A stretch of DNA of 42,282 nucleotides from an uncultured Eubacteriales bacterium (lineage in GTDB: Bacteria > Bacillota > Clostridia > Oscillospirales > Oscillospiraceae): positions 1 to 42,282 of the forward strand of contig ONNS01000020.1 in NCBI GenBank assembly GCA_900319275.1, given 5' to 3'. The notes under the pieces are model-generated. The model was not told the origin of the DNA. It worked only from the letters and a program-made list of their open reading frames with translations, and did no database searches. The position numbers were made by a program, and so were the translations under genes. Positions 1-8,250 of the stretch are shown here, in pieces; within the stretch, counting starts at the first letter, position 1; every line of letters starts with the position of its first letter.

Positions 1-1
1 G

Positions 2-1537
2 ACGGCCACGATCAACGGCCTGACCAGCTTCCCGGTCGGCACCGAGTCCGAGCCCAACAACCGTACCATCTTCAAGCGTCTTGAGGAGCAGACCAACGTC
101 CACGTCAACTGGCGCACCATCCAGAGCGACCAGTGGGGCGACAAGATTACCCTCGAGATGTCCAACCCCAAGACTCTGCCCGAGTTCGTGTTCAACGCCG
201 GCTTCAGTGACACCGACCTGCTCCGCTATGCCAAGCAGGGCGCCATCATTGCCGTTGAGGACTATATCGACCAGTACATGCCGAACCTCTGCAAGGTCTT
301 CGAGCAGGCTCCTGAGTATCGCACCATGTGCACCGACGAGAATGGCCACATCTGGGCGCTGCCCTGGATCGAGCAGCTCGGCTATGAGAAGACCGCTATC
401 CAGACCGTCGGCAACATGCCCTTCATTAACGTCGCTTGGCTCGAGGATCTCGGCCTTGAGATGCCCACCACCGTCGATGAGTTCAAGGCTGTTCTGATCG
501 CTTTCCGCGACAACGCCGACAAGCTGAAGGCCGACTTCAACATCGAAGGCGACATTATCCCCATGTCCTGCATCATCGGCTCCGGCAATGAAGACTGCCG
601 CATCCTCACCAACGGCTTCGGCGAAGGCTACGGCGATCCCGACGACGGCCGCCACATTGTCGTTGACAAGGACGGCAAGGTCATCTGCTCCGCTCTCACC
701 GAGGGCTGGAAGAAGGGCGTTATGTGGCTGCACGATCTCTATGCCGAAGGCCTGATCGACAAGGAAGCCTTCACCCAGGAGTGGGCCACCTACGTCGCCA
801 AGGGCAAGAGCGGCCGCTACGGCGTCTGCTTCAGCTGGGACGTTGCCAACATTGCTCAGGTCAGCATGGACGACCTGATCGCCGGTAAGGGCTGGCAGCC
901 GCTGCCCGCGCTGACCGCCGACACCCGCAACATCACCCCTGTCACCGGCTCCTACACCTCCGGCTTTGACCGCGGCCGCTGTGTTGTGACCGCCACCGCG
1001 AAGAACCCTGGCCTGATCTGCGCCTGGCTCGACCAGATGTACGATCCCCTCCAGTCCCCGCAGAACAACTGGGGCACCTACGGCGAGGATGACGAGTTCG
1101 ATATCTTCGAGATGAGCACCAACGCCAACGGCGATCCCATGCTCAAGCACACCTGGCTCGGCGACGCCTCCCCGGTTGAGGTCCGCGAGGCCGAGTGCGT
1201 GGGCGGCCCCCTGGCCATCCTCGACAGCTACTATGACGTGTATGTCACCTGCCCGGATGACGCCCAGTACCGTCTTAACTGGATCAAGGACGTCTACACG
1301 CCCGACATGAACACCAAGTACGTCTATCCCAATGTGTTCATGAGCGCTGACGATACCAAGACCATCTCCAACCTGAACGCCGATATCTTCAAGTGCATCA
1401 ACGCCGCCCGCGCTGACGGCATTATGAACGGCTTCACCGATGCTGACTTTGAGAAGCTTCAGGCCGATCTGAAAGCCTACGGCATTGACCAGTATCTCAG
1501 CATCTACCAGAAGTATTTCGACGCCTTCAACGGATAA
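2..1537 (+). CDS. Carbohydrate ABC transporter solute-binding protein, 5'-truncated by the window edge
   Basis: The reading frame is open from base 2, so this is the C-terminal part of a longer gene; the signal peptide and lipobox lie outside the window. The visible 511 residues resemble family 1 (LplA-like) extracellular solute-binding proteins of sugar ABC transporters. Features include an N-terminal FKRLEEQTNVHVNW stretch, a KLPE-like TLPEFVFNAG segment, aromatic-rich loops such as IWALPWIEQLGYEK, and a C-terminal helical end YLSIYQKYFDAFNG. Such proteins sit on the outer membrane face and hand oligosaccharides to permeases; none of the permease genes is visible. A GH32 enzyme follows, which suggests a fructan or sucrose substrate, but that is inference. 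The internal ATG at 158 is not the start, because similarity continues upstream of it. Confidence 0.85.
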   Translation, partial: TATINGLTSFPVGTESEPNNRTIFKRLEEQTNVHVNWRTIQSDQWGDKITLEMSNPKTLPEFVFNAGFSDTDLLRYAKQGAIIAVEDYIDQYMPNLCKVFEQAPEYRTMCTDENGHIWALPWIEQLGYEKTAIQTVGNMPFINVAWLEDLGLEMPTTVDEFKAVLIAFRDNADKLKADFNIEGDIIPMSCIIGSGNEDCRILTNGFGEGYGDPDDGRHIVVDKDGKVICSALTEGWKKGVMWLHDLYAEGLIDKEAFTQEWATYVAKGKSGRYGVCFSWDVANIAQVSMDDLIAGKGWQPLPALTADTRNITPVTGSYTSGFDRGRCVVTATAKNPGLICAWLDQMYDPLQSPQNNWGTYGEDDEFDIFEMSTNANGDPMLKHTWLGDASPVEVREAECVGGPLAILDSYYDVYVTCPDDAQYRLNWIKDVYTPDMNTKYVYPNVFMSADDTKTISNLNADIFKCINAARADGIMNGFTDADFEKLQADLKAYGIDQYLSIYQKYFDAFNG

Positions 1538-1553
1538 TCTCCAAACCTGGCAC

Positions 1554-1630
1554 CCCACCCGCGCCCTTCGGGGCGCGGGTGGGCAGAGAGAAGGGCTTTC
1601 ATAGCAACTATGAAAGCCTTTCTCTCTGCC
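1554..1630 (+). terminator. Double hairpin downstream of the solute-binding protein gene
   Basis: Two perfect or near-perfect stems follow the stop codon. The first pairs 1554-1566 with 1571-1583 (13 bp) around a TTCG tetraloop. The second pairs 1582-1604 with 1608-1630 (23 bp, one G-T wobble) around CAA. The second shares two bases with the first, so they could be alternatives. No clear T tract follows, so transcript stabilisation or attenuation is as likely as termination. Confidence 0.65.
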
Positions 1631-1692
1631 TTATACAGACCTGACAGACCGGCAATAATGCTGGTTTTTCCGACAATTTTTTCTCGGCGGGC

Positions 1693-1721
1693 TTGACCGA
1701 ATCGGACAGGTATGCTATGAT
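1693..1721 (+). promoter_or_regulatory. Extended -10 promoter of the GH32 gene
   Basis: TTGACC at 1693-1698 and TATGAT at 1716-1721 are separated by 17 bases, and TGC directly precedes the -10 box as an extended -10 element. The predicted leader is about 80 bases. It carries no operator that I can recognise with confidence. Confidence 0.75.
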
Positions 1722-1807
1722 GCGCAGCAGTCTCCGCCTGGCGGTGACATCCATTTGCTTTTTATCTTTTATCAGAGATCTGTACCATATGGACAGGAGG
1801 AACGATC

Positions 1808-3313
1808 ATGACAAGCAAGATGCTCCAGAAAGCCCGCGATTTTGAAAAGAAATACCTGCCCTATACACGCGCCGAGCAGCCGGAATTCCATGTGACCGGC
1901 GGCATCGGCTGGATCAACGACCCCAACGGCTTTGCGCCGTACAAGGGGGAGTATCATCTGTTTTTCCAGTACTACCCCTATGATACCAAATGGGGCCCCA
2001 TGCACTGGGGACATGTCAAAACCCGCGACTTCATCCGCTGGGAGCGTCTGCCCGCGGCGCTCGCGCCGGATACCGAATACGACCGGGACGGCTGCTTTTC
2101 CGGCAGTGCGGTCGAGCTGCCCGACGGCCGGCATCTGCTGATGTATACCGGCGTGCGCAGTGTCCGCCGCCGCAACGGTATGATCGAGGATTATCAGACC
2201 CAGTGCATCGCCATCGGCGACGGCGTCGATTATGAAAAGATCGACGGCAATCCCGTCATCGACAGCAAGCTGCTGCCGGAGGGCGGCAGCGAGCACGATT
2301 TTCGCGACCCGAAGATCTGGCGCGAAGGCGATACCTTCTATGCCGTGATCGGCAACCGCTGCCCGGACGGCAGCGGGACAATCCTGCTTTATCAGAGCAA
2401 GGATGCGCTCCACTGGGAATATGTCAGTGTGCTCTCGGCCTGCCACAACCAGTACGGACGGATGTGGGAGTGCCCGGATTTCTTCGCATTGGACGGGAAG
2501 AACGTGCTGCTTGTCTCGCCGCAGGAGATGACGGCGATTGGGCTCGAGTTCCATCCCGGCAACGCCAATGTGTGTCTGATCGGTACCTTCGATAAAAAGA
2601 CGCACCATCTCAACCGCGAGATGGTACAGGCGATCGACTACGGCCTGGACTTCTATGCGCCGCAGACGCTGCTGACCGAGGACGGACGGCGCGTTATGAT
2701 CGGCTGGATGCAGAACTGGGAGACCTCCTCCTGCCGCAAGCAGGAGCTGCGCTTCATGGGACAGATGACGCTGCCGCGCGAGCTGTCGATTTGCAACGGC
2801 CGTCTCTTCCAGAATCCGGTCAGAGAGCTGGAAAACTACCGCGGCGTCAAGATCGACTACCGCAACGTGCTGATCAACGGCGAGACCAGCCTGCGCGGGA
2901 TCTCGGGCCGCTGCCTCGATATGACGGTCACCGTGCGTCCCGGCAACGAGAACAGCATGTTCAAATGGTTCCGCCTGTATGTGGCGCGCGACGGCGAACA
3001 CTTCACGTTCATCCGCTATCGGCCTGAGACCGGTACGATCAAGGTCGACCGCACGCACAGCGGCTTCCCCCATGATATCGTCGATATCCGCGAATTCCCG
3101 GTCAGTCTGACAGACGGTATGCTGAAAATGCGCGTCATCATGGACCGTTACAGCCTCGAGCTCTTCGTCAACGACGGCGAGCAGGCGGCCTCCTTTGTGC
3201 TATACACGCCGATGGAGGCCTCGGCGATCAGCTTCTCGTCCGACGGCAGCGTGCTGGTCGACGTGGAAAAGTACGATCTGGAGATCGACAACTCAGCCGC
3301 CTTTGAAGAATAA
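1808..3313 (+). CDS. Glycoside hydrolase family 32 (sucrose-6-phosphate hydrolase / fructan beta-fructosidase)
   Basis: This 501-residue protein has the three GH32 signature motifs in order: WINDPNG with nucleophile Asp38, FRDP with transition-state stabiliser Asp167, and ECPD with acid/base Glu221. The five-bladed propeller (about 25-330) is followed by a beta-sandwich domain (about 350-490). It hydrolyses terminal beta-D-fructosyl bonds in sucrose, sucrose-6-phosphate or short fructans. No signal peptide is visible, so it acts in the cytoplasm on imported sugar. The start is set by AGGAGG at 1795-1800. It has its own promoter, and the upstream solute-binding protein is the likely uptake partner. 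The exact substrate cannot be read from sequence. Confidence 0.93.
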   Translation: MTSKMLQKARDFEKKYLPYTRAEQPEFHVTGGIGWINDPNGFAPYKGEYHLFFQYYPYDTKWGPMHWGHVKTRDFIRWERLPAALAPDTEYDRDGCFSGSAVELPDGRHLLMYTGVRSVRRRNGMIEDYQTQCIAIGDGVDYEKIDGNPVIDSKLLPEGGSEHDFRDPKIWREGDTFYAVIGNRCPDGSGTILLYQSKDALHWEYVSVLSACHNQYGRMWECPDFFALDGKNVLLVSPQEMTAIGLEFHPGNANVCLIGTFDKKTHHLNREMVQAIDYGLDFYAPQTLLTEDGRRVMIGWMQNWETSSCRKQELRFMGQMTLPRELSICNGRLFQNPVRELENYRGVKIDYRNVLINGETSLRGISGRCLDMTVTVRPGNENSMFKWFRLYVARDGEHFTFIRYRPETGTIKVDRTHSGFPHDIVDIREFPVSLTDGMLKMRVIMDRYSLELFVNDGEQAASFVLYTPMEASAISFSSDGSVLVDVEKYDLEIDNSAAFEE

Positions 3314-3365
3314 CAGAGCGGCATAGGCATCAAAGCCGGAAATCACATTTCTTTGATAAAACAGT

Positions 3366-3405
3366 ACAGGGCCGTGAAAAAGGATCCCCTTTTTCACGGC
3401 CCTGT
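3366..3405. terminator. Bidirectional intrinsic terminator
   Basis: An 18-bp perfect stem pairs 3366-3383 with 3388-3405 around ATCC. It lies between the convergent ends of the GH32 gene and the minus-strand phosphoesterase gene. A T-rich stretch follows on the plus strand, so it can serve both. Confidence 0.85.
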
Positions 3406-3426
3406 GTTCTGTTCTTCCTGGAAACA

Positions 3427-3918
3427 CTATATGAGCGGTTTTTCCACGATCTCGCAGGTGAACGCGCCGTTTTCATAGACTTCGACTTTTGCCCAGCTCA
3501 GGTGTATTCCTTTTCCGGCCGTGCCGGGGTTTAACACCTGTACGCCGCCGATCTCCTGCCGGTCTGCAATATGCGTGTGGCCGTAGAGCGCGAGACGGCA
3601 GCCCTGCTCCTGCGCGGCATAGACGAGACGGCTGACGTCGCCCCAGCTGACGTTATAGCTGTGGCCATGGCAGAGAAAGACCTTGACAGGGCCGAGCGTC
3701 ACAACCTTCGTCAGCGGCGCGCTGCTTCCGGAGTCGCAGTTGCCGCAAACAACGTGGACGGGGATGTCGGGGAACTCAGTGCTCAGGATGGCTGTGTCGC
3801 GTTCATGGTCGCCGAGGTGCAGAATCACATCCGGATGATAGCTTCGGACGGCCTCAAGCATCAGACTGACGCTCGTGTGTGTGTCGGAAAAGACAGCGGC
3901 GCGAAGGACAGGGTTCAT
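3427..3918 (-). CDS. YfcE/MJ0936-family metallophosphoesterase
   Basis: The 163-residue protein carries the full calcineurin-like metal-binding set: FSDTH (Asp12, His14), LGDHE, GNCD, a CHGH and YGHTH. The family hydrolyses phosphodiesters in a Mn- or Ni-dependent way in the cytoplasm; the natural substrate is often unknown. I choose the ATG at 3918, not a start 14 codons upstream, because AAGGAG lies seven bases before it and the protein then begins directly with the first beta strand. It is divergently oriented to the three-gene cluster at 3986-4846 with a 67-base gap. Confidence 0.88.
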   Translation of the reverse strand: MNPVLRAAVFSDTHTSVSLMLEAVRSYHPDVILHLGDHERDTAILSTEFPDIPVHVVCGNCDSGSSAPLTKVVTLGPVKVFLCHGHSYNVSWGDVSRLVYAAQEQGCRLALYGHTHIADRQEIGGVQVLNPGTAGKGIHLSWAKVEVYENGAFTCEIVEKPLI

Positions 3919-3985
3919 GGCAGTTCTCCTTTTCTGTGTCGAATAGGCCTTAACCTGCATACAATGGAGTGAAGGATGTGGTGAA

Positions 3986-4222
3986 ATGGGGAAACTCGAT
4001 GAGCTGCAGCGCCAGCTGGAGCGGCAGGGGAAGACCGGAGGGCTCGCGGCACTGGCGGAGAGCGAGGACGGAAAACGGCTGGAAAAGCGTCTGGACAGCG
4101 CACTGCTTGCGCGCGCACAGCAGGGGGACGGCGCGGCGCTGCGGCAGCTGCTCAGCCAGGTGCTTGCAAGCGGCGAAGGGCAGCGCCTGGCATCGCAGGT
4201 GCAAAAGCTGATGGAAAAGTGA
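3986..4222 (+). CDS. Small conserved-type protein of unknown function (78 aa), first of three
   Basis: The 78-residue product is almost entirely helix-forming, charged and Gln/Leu rich, with no membrane segment or metal motif (it begins MGKLDELQRQLERQ and ends LASQVQKLMEK). AAGGA at 3972-3976 precedes the ATG by nine bases. The next gene starts 11 bases after its stop. The frame shows the high-GC third-position bias of neighbouring genes, so it is probably real. I do not recognise a named family. The order and close spacing suggest that it works with the next two products. Confidence 0.6.
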   Translation: MGKLDELQRQLERQGKTGGLAALAESEDGKRLEKRLDSALLARAQQGDGAALRQLLSQVLASGEGQRLASQVQKLMEK

Positions 4223-4233
4223 GGTGAGCGCCG

Positions 4234-4587
4234 ATGGGGGAGCTCGAGGATAAGATCAACGCCGTGCTCTCCGACCCGCAGCAGATGGCGGAGATCAGTC
4301 GTCTGGCCCAGAGCCTGATGGGCAACGGGCAGCCGGAGCCGCAGCCGGAGGCGGCTGCACCGACAGGGGCGCCAACGAGCTCACCGCTCCTGCCGAACCT
4401 TGGCGGCCTGCTGGGCGGTTTGGGCGGCGGAGGCACGGCCGCACCGGGCACGGACAATCAGGCGCTGCTCACGGCCATGCTGCCCTATCTCTCGCCCCAC
4501 CGGCAGGAGAAGCTGCGCGCGGCGATGCGTCTGGGGAAAATGGCAAAGTTGGCGGGCTTTGCGCTCAAGAGCCATGGCGGGCTATAA
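4234..4587 (+). CDS. Protein of unknown function with Gly/Pro-rich centre (117 aa), second of three
   Basis: The protein has an N-terminal helix (MGELEDKINAVLSDPQQM), a Pro/Ala/Gly-rich low-complexity middle with LGGLLGGLGGGG at about residues 56-67, and a basic C-terminal helix ending FALKSHGGL. The N-terminal pattern recurs in unnamed Clostridia proteins as far as I know, but I cannot assign a function. It overlaps the following gene by 14 bases, a sign of coupled translation. A glycine-rich hinge between two helices could fit an assembly or spore-associated protein, which is speculation. Confidence 0.65.
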   Translation: MGELEDKINAVLSDPQQMAEISRLAQSLMGNGQPEPQPEAAAPTGAPTSSPLLPNLGGLLGGLGGGGTAAPGTDNQALLTAMLPYLSPHRQEKLRAAMRLGKMAKLAGFALKSHGGL

Positions 4588-4846
4588 GCGCTACGCGGGA
4601 GGCCGCGTGATCGAGGTGGAGGACGGCATCCCGGAACCGACGCCGGAGCGTCGGGCGGCGGAGCCGCTGCCTATCCCACCCGCGGCTGCGCCGAGCGCCG
4701 GGCGCGGCCCGCTCGATTTTCTGACAGGCCGTCTCGGCGAGCTAGAGCCGAACGATTTGCTGCTGTGCCTGGTGTTATATCTGCTCTATAAGGAGAGCGG
4801 AGATACAGAAATGCTCATCACGCTCGGCGCGTACCTGCTGCTGTAA
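4574..4846 (+). CDS. Small acidic protein of unknown function with hydrophobic C-terminus (90 aa), third of three
   Basis: The ATG at 4574 lies inside the end of the preceding gene in another frame. The first half is Pro/Arg/Glu rich. The second half carries LGELEPNDLLLCLVLYLLY followed by a charged turn and ITLGAYLLL, two short amphipathic or membrane-tending helices. The ribosome binding site is weak, so translational coupling to the 117-residue gene is likely. A factor-independent terminator follows at 4958-4989. I do not recognise a named family. Confidence 0.6.
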   Translation: MAGYKRYAGGRVIEVEDGIPEPTPERRAAEPLPIPPAAAPSAGRGPLDFLTGRLGELEPNDLLLCLVLYLLYKESGDTEMLITLGAYLLL

Positions 4847-4957
4847 GTCAATCATAGCAGAAACACCGCCGCTGTGCAATGCCAAAGTCGGGATCGTGAG
4901 ACGGCCGTGGTCGGGCGGCAAAATCGTACATGCACCATGTTGTGTCGCGGTATGCTT

Positions 4958-4989
4958 CAGGCGGATTCGCTCTCTTGCGAATCCGCCTG
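4958..4989 (+). terminator. Intrinsic terminator of the three-gene cluster
   Basis: A 13-bp perfect stem pairs 4958-4970 with 4977-4989 around TCTCTT and is followed by TTTCTTATGTT. It lies between the convergent three-gene cluster and sigE. Confidence 0.8.
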
Positions 4990-5017
4990 TTTCTTATGTT
5001 GAAGCGCTATACGCTGC

Positions 5018-5740
5018 TTAAACCTGCATCTGCCGGAGCATCTCCTTGCGCAGGCGCTGGATGATGCGCTTTTCAAGTCTGGAAATATAGCTCTGCGAGA
5101 TACCGAGCCTGTCGGCGACCTCTTTTTGCGTGCGCTCGGGGCCGGAGGGCAGACCGAAGCGCAGCAAAATGATCTCGCGCTCGCGCGCAGAGAGCGTATC
5201 GATCGCGGCCATCAGCATCTGGCGGTCGGCGTCGTCCTCCATCGGACGAGAGACCTCGTCCTCGTCGGTGCCGAGCACGTCGGAGAGCAGCAGCTCGTTG
5301 CCGTCGTAGTCGGTGTTGAGCGGCTCGTCGATGCTCAGCTCGCTGTGCTGACTGCTGTTTTTGCGCAGCACCATCAGAATCTCGTTTTCGATGCAGCGCG
5401 AGGCGTAGGTGGCCAGCTTGATGTTTTTGCCGGTTTTAAAGGTGTTCACGGCTTTGATCAGCCCGATCGTTCCGATCGAGATCAGATCGTCCAGATGGAT
5501 GCCGGTGTTTTCAAAACGCTTGGAGATGAAGATCACAAGACGGAGATTGCGCTCGATCAGCAGACGGCGGGCGTGCTCGTCGCCGTCTTCCAGGGCGGCG
5601 AGCGCGCGCTCCTCTTCTTCCTTCGTCAGCGGCGGCGGCAGCGTGACGCTCCCGCCCACATAGAAGACCTCCCGGGGCTCGAGCCCCAGGATCGACAGCA
5701 ATTGTTCGCGCAGAAAGAACACCTGTGGTTTGCAGAGCAT
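5018..5740 (-). CDS. sigE: Sporulation sigma factor SigE, mother-cell specific
   Basis: This 240-residue sigma-70 family protein matches SigE closely. It has a pro-region ending near [18 protein letters not shown], region 2 with [17 protein letters not shown] and [18 protein letters not shown], the -10 recognition helix [15 protein letters not shown], the [20 protein letters not shown] linker, and region 4 with a terminal helix-turn-helix ([19 protein letters not shown]). SigE is made inactive with an N-terminal pro-sequence that SpoIIGA removes, and it then directs early mother-cell genes. AGGAGG lies seven bases before the ATG. spoIIGA is directly upstream on the same strand with a 66-base spacer that holds heptad repeats. 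Confidence 0.97.
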   Translation of the reverse strand: MLCKPQVFFLREQLLSILGLEPREVFYVGGSVTLPPPLTKEEEERALAALEDGDEHARRLLIERNLRLVIFISKRFENTGIHLDDLISIGTIGLIKAVNTFKTGKNIKLATYASRCIENEILMVLRKNSSQHSELSIDEPLNTDYDGNELLLSDVLGTDEDEVSRPMEDDADRQMLMAAIDTLSAREREIILLRFGLPSGPERTQKEVADRLGISQSYISRLEKRIIQRLRKEMLRQMQV

Positions 5741-5753
5741 GGAATACCTCCTG

Positions 5754-5795
5754 TCAGTGGTTAGTGATTAGTGGTTAGTGGTTAGTGGACGGTGG
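5754..5795. repeat. Heptanucleotide tandem repeat, short copy (six units)
   Basis: Six seven-base units run in phase: TCAGTGG, TTAGTGA, three TTAGTGG, then ACGGTGG. The tract fills most of the spoIIGA-sigE spacer and ends just before the sigE ribosome binding site. A longer copy of the same family lies at 13631-13735. Seven-base periodicity excludes a coding repeat. Confidence 0.9.
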
Positions 5796-5806
5796 GGAGG
5801 GGCGGG

Positions 5807-6604
5807 CTAACAGGGAATAATGCCCTCAAAGCCCTCGCCGTAGGCCTCGGGGCTGACGGCACAGAGGAGATCGCGCTCCTCTGTGCCGTCCACGGTGACG
5901 CTCGCGGGGCGAAAGAGTGCCAGCAGACGGTCTCCGCCGACGCCGCGGCAGGGAACCAGCCGAAACACGCCGCGCAGGCTTTCCCGGTTCGCGCTCTGCT
6001 CGAGCAGGGCCACGGCGTCGCCCCATAGCAGGCCCTCACCGAAGAGCGGCTCGGCCGCGCGCGGCGAGAGCAGCAGCACGGGGCGGTTCGTCAGCGGATC
6101 GGTGAGGGAATTGCCGGTGTCGCGCAGGGCAAAAAAGCGGCTCTCGCGGCCGGAACGATGCACGCAAACCGCAGCGCGCGGTTTGTCGGGCAGTGCGCCG
6201 CGATTGCGCAGCAGCAGATTCAGTACGGCATAGCAGGCGGCAAAGCTGACGGCGAGGAAGCGCAGGCTCAGACTGCCGCCGCCAAAGGCCCACAGAGCCC
6301 CGCCAAAGAGCGCCGATACCGCCAGCAGTGTCAGCATGCAGCGCAGGGGATGCCGCTCGCCCAGAAAAGCGATCAGCCCCATGACGAGACCGAAAACGAG
6401 CTTCCATGGCGCGGCGGTCAGAAAGCCCCAGCCCGGCAGCAGCGCGGCACAGGCGTAGGCAGCCCCGAGCAGCGCCGAGCCGACATAGCGCAGCCGCCGC
6501 AGCGGCACGCCGCAGATGCGTGCCGCGGTCAGGCACAGCAGATAGTCTGCCAGCCAGTTGAGCACAAACAGACGGTCCAGATAAATGACTTTCATGCACG
6601 CCAT
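5807..6604 (-). CDS. spoIIGA: SpoIIGA, membrane aspartic protease that activates pro-SigE
   Basis: The protein has an N-terminal membrane domain of about five hydrophobic segments, beginning VIYLDRLFVLNWLADYLLCL, and a cytosolic C-terminal protease domain. The catalytic motif DTGNSLTDP (Asp162 from the chosen start) matches the aspartic-protease motif of the family, and GIIPC at the end is also typical. It sits in the septal membrane during sporulation and cleaves the SigE pro-sequence. The start is uncertain: ATG at 6604 has only a weak GGTG before it, ATG at 6595 also fits, and a TTG lies further upstream. It forms the usual spoIIGA-sigE operon. Confidence 0.93.
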   Translation of the reverse strand: MACMKVIYLDRLFVLNWLADYLLCLTAARICGVPLRRLRYVGSALLGAAYACAALLPGWGFLTAAPWKLVFGLVMGLIAFLGERHPLRCMLTLLAVSALFGGALWAFGGGSLSLRFLAVSFAACYAVLNLLLRNRGALPDKPRAAVCVHRSGRESRFFALRDTGNSLTDPLTNRPVLLLSPRAAEPLFGEGLLWGDAVALLEQSANRESLRGVFRLVPCRGVGGDRLLALFRPASVTVDGTEERDLLCAVSPEAYGEGFEGIIPC

Positions 6605-6717
6605 GATAGCACCGCGGCGCGGCAAAACTTGTCAGGGCCGGGGTGGGGAGACGGGGCAGATCGCGTCGGTACGGGGAGGAAATCACCAGCGAAATAACGA
6701 GCGATTGGAATAAAGAA

Positions 6718-6746
6718 TTGCCAAACGGGCAGTCTTGTGGTAAGAT
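6718..6746 (+). promoter_or_regulatory. Extended -10 promoter of the pyrH operon
   Basis: TTGCCA at 6718-6723 and TAAGAT at 6741-6746 are 17 bases apart, with TGG directly before the -10 box. This is the best promoter in the spacer between the divergent spoIIGA and pyrH genes. Confidence 0.75.
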
Positions 6747-6804
6747 AAAAGCATCATAATGCGCCTTAACGGGTCTGCCCGGCGGCGGAGAGAAGGAGAA
6801 GCCC

Positions 6805-7515
6805 ATGAATTCTGTATATAAGCGCGTTCTTATCAAAATCAGCGGCGAGGCGCTCGCCGGCGATAAACACACCGGCTTTGATTTCGATGTGGTCTCCCAC
6901 GTTTGTGAAACGATCAAAAAAGCGTCTGACGAGGGCGTGCAGGTCGCCATCGTGATCGGCGGCGGCAACTTCTGGCGCGGCGTCAAGGACGGAGCCGGTA
7001 AGGTCGAGCGCGTCAGCGCCGACCGCATGGGTATGCTCGCCACGGCGATGAACTGCCTGGCTGTCTGCGACGTGTTCCGCCAGCTGGGCGCCGACGCGCG
7101 CGTCATGACAGCCGTCGACATCCAGGGTGTCGGCGAGCGCTACAGCACCGACAAGGCCATTGAGCATCTCAATGCCGGACGCATCGTCCTCTTTGCCTGC
7201 GGCACCGGCGCTCCGTTCTTCTCCACCGACACGGCCGCCGTGCTGCGCGCGCTGGAGATCCACGCCGACGCGATCTTGCTTGCGAAGAACATCGACGGCG
7301 TCTACAGCGACGACCCGCGCCGCAACAGCGCGGCTGTGCGCTTCGACACGATCAGCTATGACGAGGTACTGGCCCGGCATCTGGCCGTGATGGATACGAC
7401 CGCGACGAGCCTCGCCATGGACAATGCGATCCCGGTCGAGGTCTTCGCCCTGGCCGAGCCCGAGAACATCCTGCGCGTCCTCGCCGGCGAGAAGATCGGC
7501 ACTTCTGTCAGATAA
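6805..7515 (+). CDS. pyrH: UMP kinase
   Basis: This 236-residue protein matches the bacterial amino-acid-kinase-fold UMP kinase in length and motifs: VLIKISGEAL near the start, IVIGGGNFWRG for phosphate binding, DRMGMLATAMNCL, and GTGAPFFSTDTAAVLRALE for UMP recognition. It phosphorylates UMP to UDP with ATP in the cytoplasm, the step that feeds pyrimidine nucleotides and UDP-sugars. A GGAG-type ribosome binding site lies just before the ATG. It starts the plus-strand housekeeping run, with frr next after a hairpin-rich gap of 183 bases. Confidence 0.97.
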   Translation: MNSVYKRVLIKISGEALAGDKHTGFDFDVVSHVCETIKKASDEGVQVAIVIGGGNFWRGVKDGAGKVERVSADRMGMLATAMNCLAVCDVFRQLGADARVMTAVDIQGVGERYSTDKAIEHLNAGRIVLFACGTGAPFFSTDTAAVLRALEIHADAILLAKNIDGVYSDDPRRNSAAVRFDTISYDEVLARHLAVMDTTATSLAMDNAIPVEVFALAEPENILRVLAGEKIGTSVR

Positions 7516-7517
7516 AG

Positions 7518-7646
7518 CCTTCCCCTCGAGGGGAAGGTGTCATTCGGCGTCTCCCGCAAGCCGAATGACGGATGAGGTGGCCCGCTGCGATAAGCGCGAG
7601 TGCTCCACTGACTGACTGTTCAGTCCCCATCAAGGGAATGAACAGT
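7518..7646. repeat. Palindromic interspersed element between pyrH and frr
   Basis: Three inverted repeats follow one another: a 20-base perfect palindrome at 7518-7537, a 9-bp stem pairing 7540-7548 with 7560-7568, and ACTGTTCA/TGAACAGT at 7615-7622 and 7639-7646. The last is related to the hairpin at 34746-34779 by its ACTGTTCAGTCCC arm. The arrangement looks like a small repeat insertion in the operon. Confidence 0.7.
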
Positions 7647-7698
7647 TACCCAATTGCTTATAAATCTATATTTTTACCATATACAGGAGGGAAACACC

Positions 7699-8250
7699 AT
7701 GTCCGAATATCAGGAAATCGAACGCAGAATGAAAAAAACCTGCGAGTCGCTGATAACGCAGCTCGCCACGATCCGCGCCGGCCGCGCCAACGCCGCCGTG
7801 CTCGACCAGATCAGTGTGGAATACTACGGTACTCCCACGCCGGTGCAGCAGCTGGCCACGGTCGCCACGCCCGACCCGCGCTCGCTGCTGATCACCCCCT
7901 GGGATCGCTCGGCGCTCAAGCCGCTGGAGAAGGCCATTCAGACCTCTGACCTCGGCATCAACCCGCAGAACGACGGCAAGGCCCTGCGCCTTGTCTTCCC
8001 ACCGCTGACCGAGGAGCGCCGCAAGGATCTCGTCAAGCAGACCAAGAAGTACGGCGAAGAGGCCAAGGTCGCCATCCGCAATATCCGCCGCGACGGCATT
8101 GAAAAGCTGAAAAAACAGCAGAAGGCCTCGGAGATCACCGAGGACGACTACAAGCAGGCCGAGAAGGACGTCCAGAAGCTGACCGACGATTATATCAAGG
8201 AGCTTGACAAGATCTGCGCCAATAAGGAAAAGGAACTGACGGAGATCTGA
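7699..8250 (+). CDS. frr: Ribosome recycling factor
   Basis: This 183-residue protein has the family's usual length and motifs: ATIRAGRANAAVLD in the first helix, YYGTPTPVQQLATV, LGINPQNDGKALRLVFPPLTEERR, and the long C-terminal helix with NIRRDGIEKLKK. With EF-G it splits the post-termination ribosome. The start is the ATG at 7699, which has AGGAGG at about 7685 and yields the usual N-terminus; an in-frame start 15 codons upstream lacks both. Its stop overlaps the uppS start by one base. Confidence 0.97.
   Translation: MSEYQEIERRMKKTCESLITQLATIRAGRANAAVLDQISVEYYGTPTPVQQLATVATPDPRSLLITPWDRSALKPLEKAIQTSDLGINPQNDGKALRLVFPPLTEERRKDLVKQTKKYGEEAKVAIRNIRRDGIEKLKKQQKASEITEDDYKQAEKDVQKLTDDYIKELDKICANKEKELTEI

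Noticed and set aside
158..160. ATG 158 as start of the solute-binding protein
   Set aside because: The frame stays open to base 2 and the upstream residues continue the family sequence, so the true start is outside the window.
3937..3943. TGTCGAA as a Spo0A box between the phosphoesterase and the three-gene cluster
   Set aside because: It matches the 0A-box core, but a seven-base match is expected several times by chance in 42 kb and there is no second site.
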